DNA from: Garcia nutans
Lineage: Eukaryota > Streptophyta > Magnoliopsida > Malpighiales > Euphorbiaceae
DNA: 64,000 nucleotides
Assembly (NCBI GenBank): GCA_947685225.1
Contig: CANTUV010000015.1
Coordinates: 4,836,001 to 4,900,000, forward strand
Direction: 5' to 3'
Shown here: positions 42,771 to 54,110 of the stretch, in pieces
Layout of the letters: each line of letters opens with the position of its first letter
Position numbering within the stretch: position 1 is the first letter of the stretch
Made by a program: the position numbers and the translations under genes
Notes under the pieces: model-generated
Seen by the model: the letters and a program-made list of their open reading frames with translations, nothing else
Told to the model about the DNA's origin: nothing
Databases searched by the model: none

Positions 42771-43178
42771 TGTTGTAATATAAATTGTTCAAAAATATTG
42801 CATTTTTAGAACGTGCAAAATTAGGAATCAATCTATGAACAAAAAAACTTAGGAGAATAAAAAGAGAAGAAATCACACAAGACTCAAAGATTTACGTGGT
42901 TCAGCAATTTGACTAAGTCCATGGGAGGCTTCTCACTTTATTTCTTAGAGAAAGAATACAACTGAGGTTTTTCTTTTTCTTTTTCTCATAATGTGTTGTC
43001 TACCATCTAGGGTTTCCTATATATAGTGTTTTCTTTACCCTAGATATACAAGAAAATCCTTTTCCTATGCTAACATCTTTTTAATTCCTATTCAAACTCT
43101 ATTATAAAAATGATAATTCTCCTCTTTGTTAGAACTCCTAATAGAAAACTGATTTGGTTTATGAGCCATTATTTAACA
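41325..43178 (-). mobile_element. Truncated Ty1/copia element (Tnt1-like), broken
   Basis: A minus-strand copia fragment: a likely 5' LTR (about 43178 to 42800), then gag, protease and the start of integrase, ending at about 41325 before the integrase core. RT and RNase H are absent. The LTR-like part contains CTGAACCACGTAAATC, common in the transcribed end of plant copia LTRs. I found no standard primer site. The left edge is a truncation against AT-rich DNA. Confidence 0.65.
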
Positions 43179-43433
43179 TATTCTTCATGTGAATTAATAT
43201 AGCCAGTAGAGTCAATCCTACTTTGGATTATTATGGTTTGCTACAACTTAACAAGAAGGAATAATAGACACAACTTGAAAATACAAGTCACATAAAGGTA
43301 TAAAAGTTTCTCCTCTTAGTTAGGTGTTAATCAAAATTAAATTGTAAAGATTGTTCTATAGCTTGGGTTTTTGTTTAATTTCCATTACATTTTATGTATA
43401 TGATGTATGAGAAAATCCAATACTATGCAACTG

Positions 43434-45735
43434 TGTAATATCCCAATGTATACCCTAGAAGTTTTGAATATTATTGTTGTTTGATTTGAATTAAATGTAC
43501 ATATGTTTTAGCAAAGGAAATGATTGTGTTAATGGAATGTATATGTTGTATATATGTTAATATATATAACATATATGTTGGTCAAGTGTAAAGTCAAGGG
43601 AAGAAGATATTTTTTTATTTGGGATGAGTGAAATTACTTAAGAGGGCAAGAGTTTTAAAGGAAGTGTGAACAAATGGAAAAGGGCATTTAAGTAATTGTG
43701 TTGATGGAATTGCTTGGTGGATATTTAAAGAAGAAAAGAAGGTTGAATTGTCTTCATTTCTTTTCTTTTCTTGGTATAGCCGACCATTTCAAAGGAAGAG
43801 AGCAAAAGTGAGATTTTCTTATTCAAGTTTCAATTTGAAGGAGAAATCAAAGGTTTTGGTTGGAGATTTGTGAAATTTCTTCATCTAAGGTAAGTACTCT
43901 CTTGTTTTCCTTTGGTATTTTGAAGATATGTTTGAAGTGTGTTGTGATTTGATAATATTATGATTTGGTATGTTTGAGATGAGTTTCTAAATGTTGAAAT
44001 TGATTGTGAGTTAATTTAGTGTTGGTTTGGTTTTGGTTGAAGATGGTAGATTAAAAGTGATGTTGTTTTTTTTAGGGTTTTGAAGTGGAAGGTGATTAAA
44101 TGTGTTGATGATGGGTTGTTAAGGTGAATATTGTGGTAAACATGTGAAATATGTGTTTAGAACATGGATTACATTCATTTGAATTATGCTATATTGTGTA
44201 TAATGTAATTTAGTGCAACCAAAGGGGACTTGGACATGTTAGGGTTTCAATTCATGAGAGACACGGCCAAAAGCAAGGAGAGACATGGCCAATTCATGAG
44301 AGACACGGCCAAGTCCATGGAAATTTGGCCGTGTTGGGTGATTTTTGGAGGAGACATGACCGTGTCCCTTGCCCATGTTGGCTTCTGTTGCTTTTGGTTG
44401 AGAGGTTTTTGGTTGAGAGACACGGCCACAAGCTTGGCCGTGTCCCTTGAGTGTGTTGGTTACTGTGTTTGGTTTTTGTTCTTCTTACATGATTGAGTTT
44501 GAACTTCCATTTGATAATGCATATGATATTATATGAACAAGGTGATGTAATATGCATTGTGAAACTTGTGAATGGCAATGTGTTATATGAATAATGTATC
44601 TTGAAATGTTATACCAATGATGCTATGTGAATAATATGAATTGAGATATAATATGATGATGCTAGGTGAATAATATGAATTGAGATACAATATGATATGA
44701 GGCCATTGTGATTGGCTATGATAACTCAAATGTGATGTGAAGCCATTGTGTTTGGCTATGATGATTCAATTGAAAGAACATAAGGCATGTTTGCCTAATT
44801 GATTATGAGAATCGAGAATGAAACAATAAATGAATTGTGTGTCTAATGTGTTATTCATTTTCAGAGTTTTGTTGTTGGTGGCATGCCTATTGGTAACATT
44901 CTCTTGAAGTTAGGTTGGATTTGATCCTTGAAGCCTAATTGAGATGTTACAACTCTTGAAGCTAGGTTGGATTGGTTCTTGAAGCCAAGTTAGGTTGATA
45001 CTTAGCATGCTTTGTTCCCCTTGAAGCTTGGTTGAACCTAAATCCTTGAAGCCTAGTTGGGTTTATGATAATGATAAATGTGATAACAAAACCAAAGCAT
45101 TAACTCTGAAAATTGAATGGCATATTAGTGTGTATTGGGCCCATGCTTGTCTTTGTTTAATGTGATTCATGTATGGTAAAATGATTAACTAATGAGATAT
45201 ATGGAAAGGATATTGAAATGTGATATGTTTATATATGTGGTTTATGAAAAATAAAGGTATGTTGTTAACCTTTCATCTATGATACTGATTTGAATAATCA
45301 AATGTGTGACATTGCATTGCATTATAGTACAGTGTTGGTATATTTTGTACTACTAAGCCGTTGGCTTAGCGCGATATTGTTTGATCGCGCAGGTAACAGA
45401 GTTGAACCTGAGAGCTCCTCAAGACCGAGTGAGAGTAGACATTGAAGTGTTATTTTGGGATCTGAAGATCAGAGAAGAGCTGCCAATCATGTATATATTC
45501 GATGTTTTGTAAACTTTGATTTATAATATACTTGTAATAACTTCCGCTGTGAATTAATAAATATTTTTATATGGTGTCTTGTGGATTTTTTTTAAATGTT
45601 TGAGATTGGTTTCACTTATTTACAAAGATATTTGTCGTGTTTCTTTTTAAACTGTGGCATTTTCTATATTCAGTATACGTATGTTACGATCGTTTAAGCA
45701 TGCTTGGTACGTATACGGTATATAGGGGTGTTACA
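43434..45735 (+). repeat. 5' LTR of the Tekay element
   Basis: It is 2302 bp, paired with 50607-52907. It carries GACACGGCC/GGCCGTGTC inverted repeats (44260-44445), a short tandem array (44619-44770) and repeated CTTGAAG(C/T)(C/T)AGGTTGG-type units (44905-45060). Near the 3' end is an inverted repeat AAGCCGTTGGCTTAGCGCGA (about 45355-45375). Confidence 0.94.
44619..44770. repeat. Short tandem repeats in the Tekay 5' LTR
   Basis: There are two adjacent near-copies of a roughly 39-bp unit containing GTGAATAATATGAATTGAGA (44619-44699), then two near-copies of a roughly 37-bp unit containing GCCATTGTG and TTGGCTATGAT (about 44700-44770). The 3' LTR has the same arrangement. Confidence 0.8.
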
Positions 45736-45742
45736 ATTGTTT

Positions 45743-45754
45743 TAGTATCAGAGC
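45743..45754 (+). other. Tekay primer-binding site (initiator tRNA-Met)
   Basis: It reads TAGTATCAGAGC, one base off the standard TGGTATCAGAGC, seven bases after the 5' LTR. Confidence 0.85.
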
Positions 45755-45905
45755 CTAGGTTTGAGATTCTCAACCTAGGTCAAGTGTAAGAAAAAGAGTA
45801 TTTTGATTTTAAAAAGTGGATTTTTGAATAACATACATGTTTGGCATTGGCAGTCTCTGATCTTTAATGAGAGGTATTCTGCTGTGTTTGCAGATATAGG
45901 TTGTG

Positions 45906-47066
45906 ATGGATTCTCACTCACGTCAGTCAGTTGAGGGTAGTGCAGAGAGTGTAGCTCCGGATGAGAGTGGAGAGGGAGTTAGAGTGGATAGTGTTGGAGA
46001 GGTACCTATTTCTGTGTCGGGGAGACCAGCTGGTGAGGATGTTCCTCCAGTTTGGGTTAGGCATGTGGTAGAGGCTTTGAGGCAAGCACCAGTGCAACCA
46101 CTGCCACCACCCCCACAGCCTTTGGTATCAGTGAGACAGTATGATAAGCTAAGGAAGTATGGAGCAGAAGACTTCTTGGGTACTATTGATCCAGCTGTAG
46201 CTGAGCAGTGGCTATATAAAGTACAGAGGATATTTGTTCAGTTACAAGCCACTCCAGAGGAAAAATTTGATTATGCAAGATCCTTGTTGCAGAAGGACGC
46301 ATATGACTGGTGGAGGACAGTGCCCCATGCTATGGATGATCCACCAACACTATCCTATGCTGATTTTCTAAAAGAGTTTGAATTGAAGTATAGTCCTAGG
46401 GAGTACAAAGATGTGAAGAAAATGGAGTTTCTAAGCTTGAAACAAGACAACCGGTCAGTAACGGAATATGAGGTTGAGTTTATCCGGTTGAGCCATTATG
46501 CTGGGGGTATTATATATGATGAGATTGATAGATGTAGGAGATTTGAGGAGGGATTGAGGTCCTCTATCATGTGTCATGTGGCTGGAACTAGATATCATAA
46601 TTTTTCCCAGCTTGTGGCAGCAGCTAGGAGCGTGGAAAGAGCTCAGGTTATTGCAGCTGCTTCAGAGAAAGAGATAAGGATTAGAAGGCCCCAGTTTGAG
46701 GCAGGGTCTTCATCTGTGAAAAGAGGTAAAGGAAGTTTTGTTCCTCGGGTTAGTAGGAGTCAAAGGCCAGCGGGTAGGTCAGTACAGTTTCAGAGGCATA
46801 GATCTAGACCTACAGTTTCAGTGGCGAGTGCTCCGACCCCAGTGATGCAGAGATCCACCTTACCCATATGCATTCATTGTGGTAGACCACATGGTGGTCC
46901 TTGTTGGAGGACTGGTGTGACAGGGGTATGTTTCAGATGTGGGTCGCCTGATCACTTTGTTAGAGATTGTCCTGAGAGACAGGAGCGGATGTCAGTGGAT
47001 ACTGCAGCTTCCCGACCTAGTGTGAGGGGAGGTCGTGGAGGCAGAGGTTTCATCAGAGGAGGTTGA
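45906..47066 (+). CDS. Tekay Gag
   Basis: ATG at 45906, about 386 residues to the TGA at 47064-47066. It has a variable N-terminus and a proline run (LPPPPQPLVSVRQYDKLRKY). The retrotransposon Gag core is about residues 90-220 (AEQWLYKVQRIFVQLQATPE, YARSLLQKDAYDWW, FLSLKQDNRSVTEYEVEF). Two cysteine motifs follow at about 320-355: CIHCGRPHGGPC and the CCHC knuckle CFRCGSPDHFVRDC. The stop falls in a glycine/arginine-rich linker after FIRGG and the same frame stays open afterwards. In relatives Gag and Pol are usually one frame, so the stop is probably a mutation. Confidence 0.85.
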   Translation: MDSHSRQSVEGSAESVAPDESGEGVRVDSVGEVPISVSGRPAGEDVPPVWVRHVVEALRQAPVQPLPPPPQPLVSVRQYDKLRKYGAEDFLGTIDPAVAEQWLYKVQRIFVQLQATPEEKFDYARSLLQKDAYDWWRTVPHAMDDPPTLSYADFLKEFELKYSPREYKDVKKMEFLSLKQDNRSVTEYEVEFIRLSHYAGGIIYDEIDRCRRFEEGLRSSIMCHVAGTRYHNFSQLVAAARSVERAQVIAAASEKEIRIRRPQFEAGSSSVKRGKGSFVPRVSRSQRPAGRSVQFQRHRSRPTVSVASAPTPVMQRSTLPICIHCGRPHGGPCWRTGVTGVCFRCGSPDHFVRDCPERQERMSVDTAASRPSVRGGRGGRGFIRGG

Positions 47067-47732
47067 TCTGGGTTCAGTTCTAGAGGAGATTCTACATCCA
47101 AGGAGAGTAGACCAGAGGAGGCTGGATCTTCTCAGAGGATTTATGTGATGCAGAGGCAACCAGATGCTTCGGCAGTCATAGCTGGTACTTTTTCTTTATT
47201 TGGTATTTCAGTACTTGCTTTGATTGATCCGGGTTCCACACATTCATATATTAGTGCATCTGTTTTACCTGTGTCTAATGTACAGGCTGAATCCCTAGGA
47301 TTTGATGTTTTGGTGACAAATCCTTTAGGGCATAGTGTGATTGTTAGTAAGGTGCACCGAGATAGTGCAGTAATGGTGCAAGGTGAGGAGTTCCTTGGAG
47401 ATTTAATTGAGATGCCTTTTAAGGAATATGATGTGATCCTAGGCATGGACTGGTTATCTAGATATAGAGCTGTGGTTGACTGCCAAAAGAAAGTTGTTAC
47501 CTTGAAAACCAGTGATGGTAAAGAGGTGTTAGTAGCTAGTGAGCAGGGGCAGCTAGCATCCTTGTTTGTTTCAGCTGTTGCAGCTAGGAGATTGATTAGA
47601 AAAGGGTGTGATGTTTACCTTGCTTATGTTGTGGATACTAGAGTAAAAAGTTCTCAACTTGATGATATACCCACAGTTGCAGAGTTTCCAGATGTGTTTC
47701 CAGAGGAGTTGCCAGGGTTGCCTCCTGAGTGA
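47067..47732 (+). pseudogene. Tekay protease segment of Gag-Pol, isolated by stops
   Basis: It continues the gag frame after the TGA, with the aspartic protease LIDPGSTHSYISASVLPVSN and EYDVILGMDWLSRYRAVVDC. It runs to EFPDVFPEELPGLPPE, the usual hinge into RT, then a second TGA at 47730-47732. Both TGA codons sit where relatives usually have Arg, which fits CGA-to-TGA change by cytosine deamination (inference). Confidence 0.85.
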
Positions 47733-47842
47733 GAGGTGGAGTTCGGTATTGAATTATTGCCTGGTACCACTCCTATCTCCATTACTCCTTACAGAATGGC
47801 ACCTGCTGAACTGAGAGAGAGCTGAAGGTACAGTTACAGGAG

Positions 47843-50560
47843 TTGCTAGATAAAGGGTTTGTTCGCCCTAGTGTTTCACCGTGGGGAGCTCCTGTTTTGT
47901 TTGTGAAGAAGAAAGATGGTACTATGAGATTGTGTATCGATTATAGGCAATTAAACAAGGTGACTATTAAAAATAAATATCCTTTGCCTAGAATTGATGA
48001 TCTCTTTGATCAATTGAAAGGTGCAGCAGTATTTTCCAAAATTGATTTGAGATCAGGGTACCATCAGTTAAGGGTCAGAGCTGAGGATATTCCTAAGACA
48101 ACCTTTCGTACGAGGTATGGGCATTTTGAGTTTCTAGTTATGCCTTTTGGTTTGACGAATGCACCTGCTGTTTTTATGGATTTGATGAATAGGGTGTTTA
48201 GGCCCTATCTTGATCAGTTTGTAGTGGTCTTTATTGATGATATTTTGGTGTATTCGCGTAATGAGGAGGAGCATGATAAGCATCTGCGGATTGTGCTGCA
48301 GATTTTGAGAGAGAAGCAATTGTTTGCTAAACTGTCGAAGTGTCAGTTTTGGCTTGACCAAGTTACTTTTCTCGGTCACATAGTTTCAGCCGAAGGTATT
48401 AGAGTTGATCCGAGTAAGGTTGAAGCTATTCTGAATTGGAGTCCACCAAAGTCTGTGACTGAAGTTAGAAGTTTTCTGGGTTTGGCAGGCTATTACCGGC
48501 GGTTTGTGAAAGGATTTTCTTTGATAGCTACTCCACTTACCAGATTACTTCGAAAGGGAGTTAGATTTGTGTGGACAGATCAGTGTCAGGCTAGTTTCGA
48601 ACAGTTGAGAGAAATGTTGACTCAAGCGCCTGTTCTTACTTTACCTGTGGAAGATAAACCATATGTGATTTACAGTGATGCTTCACATAGTGGTTTGGGT
48701 TGTGTTCTGATGCAAGAAGGTAAAGTGATAGCTTATGCTTCTCGACAGTTGAAACCGCATGAGCTCAATTATCCGACCCATGATTTAGAGTTGGCAGCCA
48801 TTGTGTTTGCATTGAAGATTTGGCGACATTATCTGTATGGGGAAAAGTGTTTTATCTATACTGATCATAAAAATTTAAAATATTTGGGTGTCCAAAGAGA
48901 GCTAAATCTTCGACAGAGGAGATGGTTAGAGTTGATTAAAGACTACGACTATTTGATTGATTATCATCCTGGTAAAGCAAATGTTGTGGCTGATGCCTTA
49001 AGTCAGAAGTCTTTAGCAGGTTTGACTATTTATTCGCTCTCGTTGCTTGTTGAGTTGAGAGCATTGCATGCTAGTTTTATACCTTGTGATGATGGTGCAT
49101 TGTTGGCACAGTTGCAATTGAAACCAATATTGTTGGATCAGATTAAAGAGGCTCAATTGACTGATGAGAAGATTCAAAAGATTGTTTCAGACTGTCAGAA
49201 TGGAAAGAGTCGAGATTTTATTGTGAGAGGTGATGGGAGTCTTTGGTTTAAGAACAGAATGTGTGTACCTGATGATACTAATTTGAGAAGGGTCATTTTA
49301 GAAGAAGCACATCAGTCAGTATTTGCTATGCATCCGGGCAGTACAAAGATGTATCATGATTTGAGACAGCATTATTGGTGGTCTGGTATGAAGAGAGACA
49401 TTGCAGATTTTGTGTCTAAATGTCTCACATGTCAGAGGGTAAAAGCTGAGCATCAAATTCCAACAGGGTTACTTCAACCTTTAGCAGTGCCTGAATGGAA
49501 ATGGGATAGAGTAACCATGGATTTCGTATCTGGTCTGCCATTGACACAAAGAAAGCATGATGCTATTTGGGTGATTGTTGACAGGTTGACTAAGACAGCT
49601 CATTTTCTTCCGGTTTGGATGGATTACTCTTTGGAGAGGTTAGCTGAGCTGTATATCCATGAGATTGAGAAGCTGCATGGTGTTCCAACTTCTATAGTGT
49701 CTGACCGAGACCCCAGGTTTACTTCAAGGTTTTGGAAGAGCTTACATGGTGCATTGGGTTCTCGATTGCATTTCAGTACTGCTTTCCATTCACAGACAGA
49801 TGGGCAGTCCGAGAGGGTGATACAGATTATCGAGGACATGTTGAGAAGCTGTGTTATTGATTTCTCTGGAAGTTGGGATGGATTCTTACCACTTGTTGAA
49901 TTTGCTTACAAAAACAGTCATCAATCAAGCATTGGTATGGCACCATTCGAGGCATTATATGGTAGACGATGTAGGACACCTTTATGTTGGAATGAGCTTG
50001 GAGAAGGTAAGTTAATTGGTCCTGATTTGGTCAAAGAAACTGAAGAGAAAGTGAAAATGATTCGAGATAGGTTGAAAACAGCTTCGGACCGACAGAAATC
50101 TTATTCAGATTTGAAGAGGAGAGACATTGAGTATAATGTGGGAGATAAAGTATTTTTGAAGGTGTCTCCTTGGAAAAAGATCTTGAGGTTTGGTCGGAAA
50201 GGGAAATTGAGTCCTCGTTTCATTGGACCGTATGAAGTTTTGGAAAGAGTTGGGCCAGTTACTTATCGGCTTGCTTTGCCACCTGAATTAGAAAGGATTC
50301 ATAATGTATTTCATGTTTCTATGTTGAGGAGATACAGGTCGGATCCATCTCATGTGTTGCCAATTGAATCTATTGAAGTGAGTCCAGATTTGACATTCGA
50401 AGAAGAACCAGTTGCTATCTTGGCACGTGATGTGAAAGAGTTGAGAAATAAGAAAGTGCCTTTGGTAAAGATTTTGTGGAAGAATCATGGGAGAGAAGAA
50501 GCAACTTGGGAGAGTGAACAAACCATGCGAGATCAATATCCTCAACTATTCCAGACTTGA
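47843..50560 (+). CDS. Tekay RT-RNase H-integrase-chromodomain segment
   Basis: About 905 open codons, in a different frame from the protease. An apparent 2-bp AG insertion in the GAGAGAGAG run near 47815-47823 causes the shift. The first codon is TTG, so this is not an independent gene. RT: MRLCIDYRQLNKVTIKNKYP, FSKIDLRSGYHQL, VMPFGLTNAP, VFIDDILVYS (about 131). RNase H: IYSDASHSGLGCVLMQEGKV, TDHKNLKYL. Integrase: HPGSTKMYHDLRQHYWW with CLTCQRVKAEH (zinc), VTMDFVSGLP, SIVSDRDPRFTS, QTDGQSERVIQIIEDMLRSC (core). The chromodomain is at the end (ARDVKELRNKKVPLVKILWK, EEATWESE). All catalytic residues are kept. Chromodomains of this group steer integration toward heterochromatin. Confidence 0.88.
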   Translation: MLDKGFVRPSVSPWGAPVLFVKKKDGTMRLCIDYRQLNKVTIKNKYPLPRIDDLFDQLKGAAVFSKIDLRSGYHQLRVRAEDIPKTTFRTRYGHFEFLVMPFGLTNAPAVFMDLMNRVFRPYLDQFVVVFIDDILVYSRNEEEHDKHLRIVLQILREKQLFAKLSKCQFWLDQVTFLGHIVSAEGIRVDPSKVEAILNWSPPKSVTEVRSFLGLAGYYRRFVKGFSLIATPLTRLLRKGVRFVWTDQCQASFEQLREMLTQAPVLTLPVEDKPYVIYSDASHSGLGCVLMQEGKVIAYASRQLKPHELNYPTHDLELAAIVFALKIWRHYLYGEKCFIYTDHKNLKYLGVQRELNLRQRRWLELIKDYDYLIDYHPGKANVVADALSQKSLAGLTIYSLSLLVELRALHASFIPCDDGALLAQLQLKPILLDQIKEAQLTDEKIQKIVSDCQNGKSRDFIVRGDGSLWFKNRMCVPDDTNLRRVILEEAHQSVFAMHPGSTKMYHDLRQHYWWSGMKRDIADFVSKCLTCQRVKAEHQIPTGLLQPLAVPEWKWDRVTMDFVSGLPLTQRKHDAIWVIVDRLTKTAHFLPVWMDYSLERLAELYIHEIEKLHGVPTSIVSDRDPRFTSRFWKSLHGALGSRLHFSTAFHSQTDGQSERVIQIIEDMLRSCVIDFSGSWDGFLPLVEFAYKNSHQSSIGMAPFEALYGRRCRTPLCWNELGEGKLIGPDLVKETEEKVKMIRDRLKTASDRQKSYSDLKRRDIEYNVGDKVFLKVSPWKKILRFGRKGKLSPRFIGPYEVLERVGPVTYRLALPPELERIHNVFHVSMLRRYRSDPSHVLPIESIEVSPDLTFEEEPVAILARDVKELRNKKVPLVKILWKNHGREEATWESEQTMRDQYPQLFQT

Positions 50561-50593
50561 TATCAGGTAATTTCAAGGATGAAATTTCTTTTT

Positions 50594-50606
50594 AGAGGGG
50601 GAGAAC
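50594..50606 (+). other. Tekay polypurine tract
   Basis: AGAGGGGGAGAAC directly before the 3' LTR start at 50607. Confidence 0.88.
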
Positions 50607-52907
50607 TGTAATATCCCAATGTATGCCCTAGAAGTTTTGAATATTATTGTTGTTTGATTTGAATTAAATGTACATATGTTTTAGCAAAGGAAATGATTGT
50701 GTTAATGGAATGTATATGTTGTATATATGTTAATATATATAACATATATGTTGGTCAAGTGTAAAGTCAAGGGAAGAAGATATTTTTTTATTTGGGATGA
50801 GTGAAATTACTTAAGAGGGCAAGAGTTTTAAAGGAAGTGTGAACAAATGGAAAAGGGCATTTAAGTAATTGTGTTGATGGAATTGCTTGGTGGATATTTA
50901 AAGAAGAAAAGAAGGTTGAATTGTCTTCATTTCTTTTCTTTTCTTGGTATAGCCGGCCATTTCAAAGGAAGAGAGCAAAAGTGAGATTTGCTTATTCAAG
51001 TTTCAATTTGAAGGAGAAATCAAAGGTTTTGGTTGGAGATTTGTGAAATTTCTTCATCTAAGGTAAGTACTCTCTTGTTTTCCTTTGGTATTTTGAAGAT
51101 ATGTTTGAAGTGTGTTGTGATTTGATAATATTATGATTTGGTATGTTTGAGATGAGTTTCTAAATGTTGAAATTGATTGTGAGTTAATTTAGTATTGGTT
51201 TGGTTTTGGTTGAAGATGGTAGATTAAAAGTGATGTTGTTTTTTTTAGGGTTTTGAAGTGGAAGGTGAATAAATGTGTTGATGATGGGTTGTTAAGGTGA
51301 ATATTGTGGTAAACATGTGAAATATGTGTTTAGAACATGGATTACATTCATTTGAATTATGCTATATTGTGTATAATGTAATTTAGTGCAACCAAAGGGG
51401 ACTTGGACATGTTAGGGTTTCAATTCATGAGAGACACGGCCAAAAGCAAGGAGAGACACGGCCAATTCATGAGAGACACGGCCAAGTCCATGGAAATTTG
51501 GCCGTGTTGGGTGCTTTTTGGAGGAGCACGGCCGTGTCCCTTGCCTATGTTGGCTTCTGTTGCTTTTGGTTGAGAGGTTTTTGGTTGAGAGACACGGCCA
51601 CAAGCTTGGCCGTGTCCCTTGAGTGTGTTGGTTACTGTGTTTGGTTTTTGTTCTTCTTACATGATTGAGTTTGAACTTCCATTTGATAATGCATATGATA
51701 TTATATGAACAAGGTGATGTAATATGCATTGTGAAACTTGTGAATGGCAATGTGTTATATGAATAATGTATCTTGAAATGTTATACCAATGATGCTATGT
51801 GAATAATATGAATTGAGATATAATATGATGATACTAGGTGAATAATATGAATTGAGATACAATATGATATGAGGCCATTGTGATTGGCTATGATAACTCA
51901 AATGTGATGTGAAGCCATTGTGTTTGACTATGATGATTCAATTGAAAGAACATAAGGCATGTTTGCCTAATTGATGATGAGAATTTAGAATGAAACAATA
52001 AATGAATTGTGTGTCTAATGTGTTATTCATTTTCAGAGTTTTGTTGTTGGTGGCATGCCTATTGGTAACATTCTCTTGAAGTTAGGTTGGATTTGATCCT
52101 TGAAGCCTAATTGAGATGTTACAACCCTTGAAGCTAGGTTGGATTGGTTCTTGAAGCCAAGTTGGGTTGATACTTAGCATGCTTTGTTCCCCTTGAAGCT
52201 TGGTTGAACCTAAATCCTTGAAGCCTAGTTGGGTTTATGATAATGATAAATGTGATAACAAAACCAAAGCATTAACTCTGAAAATTGAATGGCATATTAG
52301 TGTGTCTTGGGCCCATGCTTGTCTTTGTTTAATGTGATTCATGTATGGTAAAATGATTAACTAATGAGATATATGGAAAGGATATTGAAATGTGATATGT
52401 TTATATATGTGGTTTATGAAAAATAAAGGTATGTTGTTAACCTTTCATCTATGATACTGATTTGAGTAATCAAATGTGTGACATTGCATTGCATTATAGT
52501 ATAGTGTTGGTATATTTTGTATTACTAAGCCGTTGGCTTAGCGCGATATTGTTTGATCGCGCAGGTAACAGAGTTGAACCTAAGAGCTCCTCAAGACCGA
52601 GTGAGAGTAGACATTGAAGTGTTATTTTGGGATCTGAAGATCAGAGAAGAGCTGCCAATCATGTATATATTCGATGTTTTGTAAACTTTGATTTATAATA
52701 TACTTGTAATAACTTCCGCTGTGAATTAATAAATATTTTTATATGGTGTCTTGTGGATTTTTTTTAAATGTTTGAGATTGGTTTCACTTATTTACAAAGA
52801 TATTTGTCGTGTTTCTTTTTAAACTGTGGCTTTTTCTATATTCAGTATACGTATGTTACGATCGTTTAAGCATGCTTGGTATGTATACGGTATATAGGGG
52901 TGTTACA
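50607..52907 (+). repeat. 3' LTR of the Tekay element
   Basis: It is 2301 bp and the partner of 43434-45735. It differs by scattered substitutions and one single-base deletion in the GACACGGCC block (about 51523). Confidence 0.94.
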
Positions 52908-53934
52908 AACTGTGTGTTTAAGACTACTGGTCCCTCCAAAACTGCTTCAGTATATGGAATGGTCATGCCTCATTAGAAATGATTACATAAAAAGTTTATA
53001 TCTAAAATTTTAAAACTAACTTTGCATTAAAATTGTTGGTCTTAGGATAATATGATCTTGTAAGGAGCTCATTAACACTTGCTTTTTATGAGACTAGTGT
53101 AACACCCTTGTACCTTATATACGTACAATACATACACCCAGTATATGTAAAATATGCATATTACAAAAATATCATAGTTTGGTTTAATAAAATTTTCAAT
53201 TTTTAAATTTAAAATCTTAAATACTTTAAAATGTATATTTAAATAACAAATAAAATATTATTATAAATCATAGGTTCTAAAATAAGCATTTTTCATAAAA
53301 ATCTCTGAAAAAATTTTGTTAAAGTTTTGTTTGTATTTTGGACATTTCCAAATTCAACAAAACCACAACTTGCACAAGATAACACTCTTAATAAATATCA
53401 AATCACCATTTCACCCATACTCCTCAATTTCTCCAAATTTCACAACACATTTATTCTTATACATATATATATATATATTTCAAAACACATATCAATACAC
53501 ATTATAAAGTTTTTCAACACATTCTTTATAATTTATAATATATACATCAAAACATGATATAATATACATAATATCAAAATATATGATAATATAAAATGTA
53601 TACTTGCTGCTGGCAGTGTTTCTTATCTTAATATCAACTCTACAAGCAAAAACTCACATATAGACCCAACTTGGTCTAGAAGAACTCTCCGGCTCAGCCG
53701 GATCTCCCCTGTCATCTGCGTAATAAATTACAAAACTGCTAAGCCAAAAGCCTAGCGATACAAACTTTGCTAACAATAAAACTTAAATGCAAAGTCAATG
53801 CACAATGCTTATGTATATCATGTCACCATGTGACATTCCATTTCATTTTAAACATATTTTTCAATCATTTTACAATTCACATAACAACAAACACAAGCAT
53901 AAGCCCAAATAATCTAATATATTATTAGAGTTAT

Positions 53935-54110
53935 TGTTTTGGCCTATATTGGCACCCAGTGTCTAGCCCGAAGGCAAGTGACACCCAGCGTCTAGTCTGA
54001 AGGTAATTCATAAAGATGTCTAACATCTAGCCCGAAGGTAAGTGACGTCAAATGTCTAGCCCGAAGGCAAATTAAATAATTACTCAAAAGCTAACCCCGA
54101 AGGCAAATAA
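53935..54110. repeat. TCTAGCCCGAAGG repeats in the truncated Tekay LTR
   Basis: TCTAG(C/T)C(C/T)GAAGG(C/T)AA-type units recur about five times at irregular spacing of 25-40 bp. Their place in the LTR parallels the CTTGAAGCC repeats of the intact Tekay LTR. Confidence 0.75.

Larger units (their letters stand above)
43434..52907 (+). mobile_element. Full-length Tekay-type chromovirus (Ty3/gypsy), disabled
   Basis: It is 9474 bp, flanked by AACTG target duplications (43429-43433 and 52908-52912), with LTRs of 2302 and 2301 bp starting TGTAATATCCC and ending GGGTGTTACA. Plus-strand order: LTR, tRNA-Met primer site, gag, protease, RT, RNase H, integrase, chromodomain, polypurine tract, LTR. About two dozen differences between the LTRs by eye (about 1 percent) suggest a fairly recent insertion. 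Two TGA stops and one frameshift disable the polyprotein. Confidence 0.95.

Noticed and set aside
44230..44496. An 88-codon frame in the Tekay LTR
   Set aside because: It arises from the GACACGGCC repeat block, and frames change in the other LTR because of a single-base deletion.
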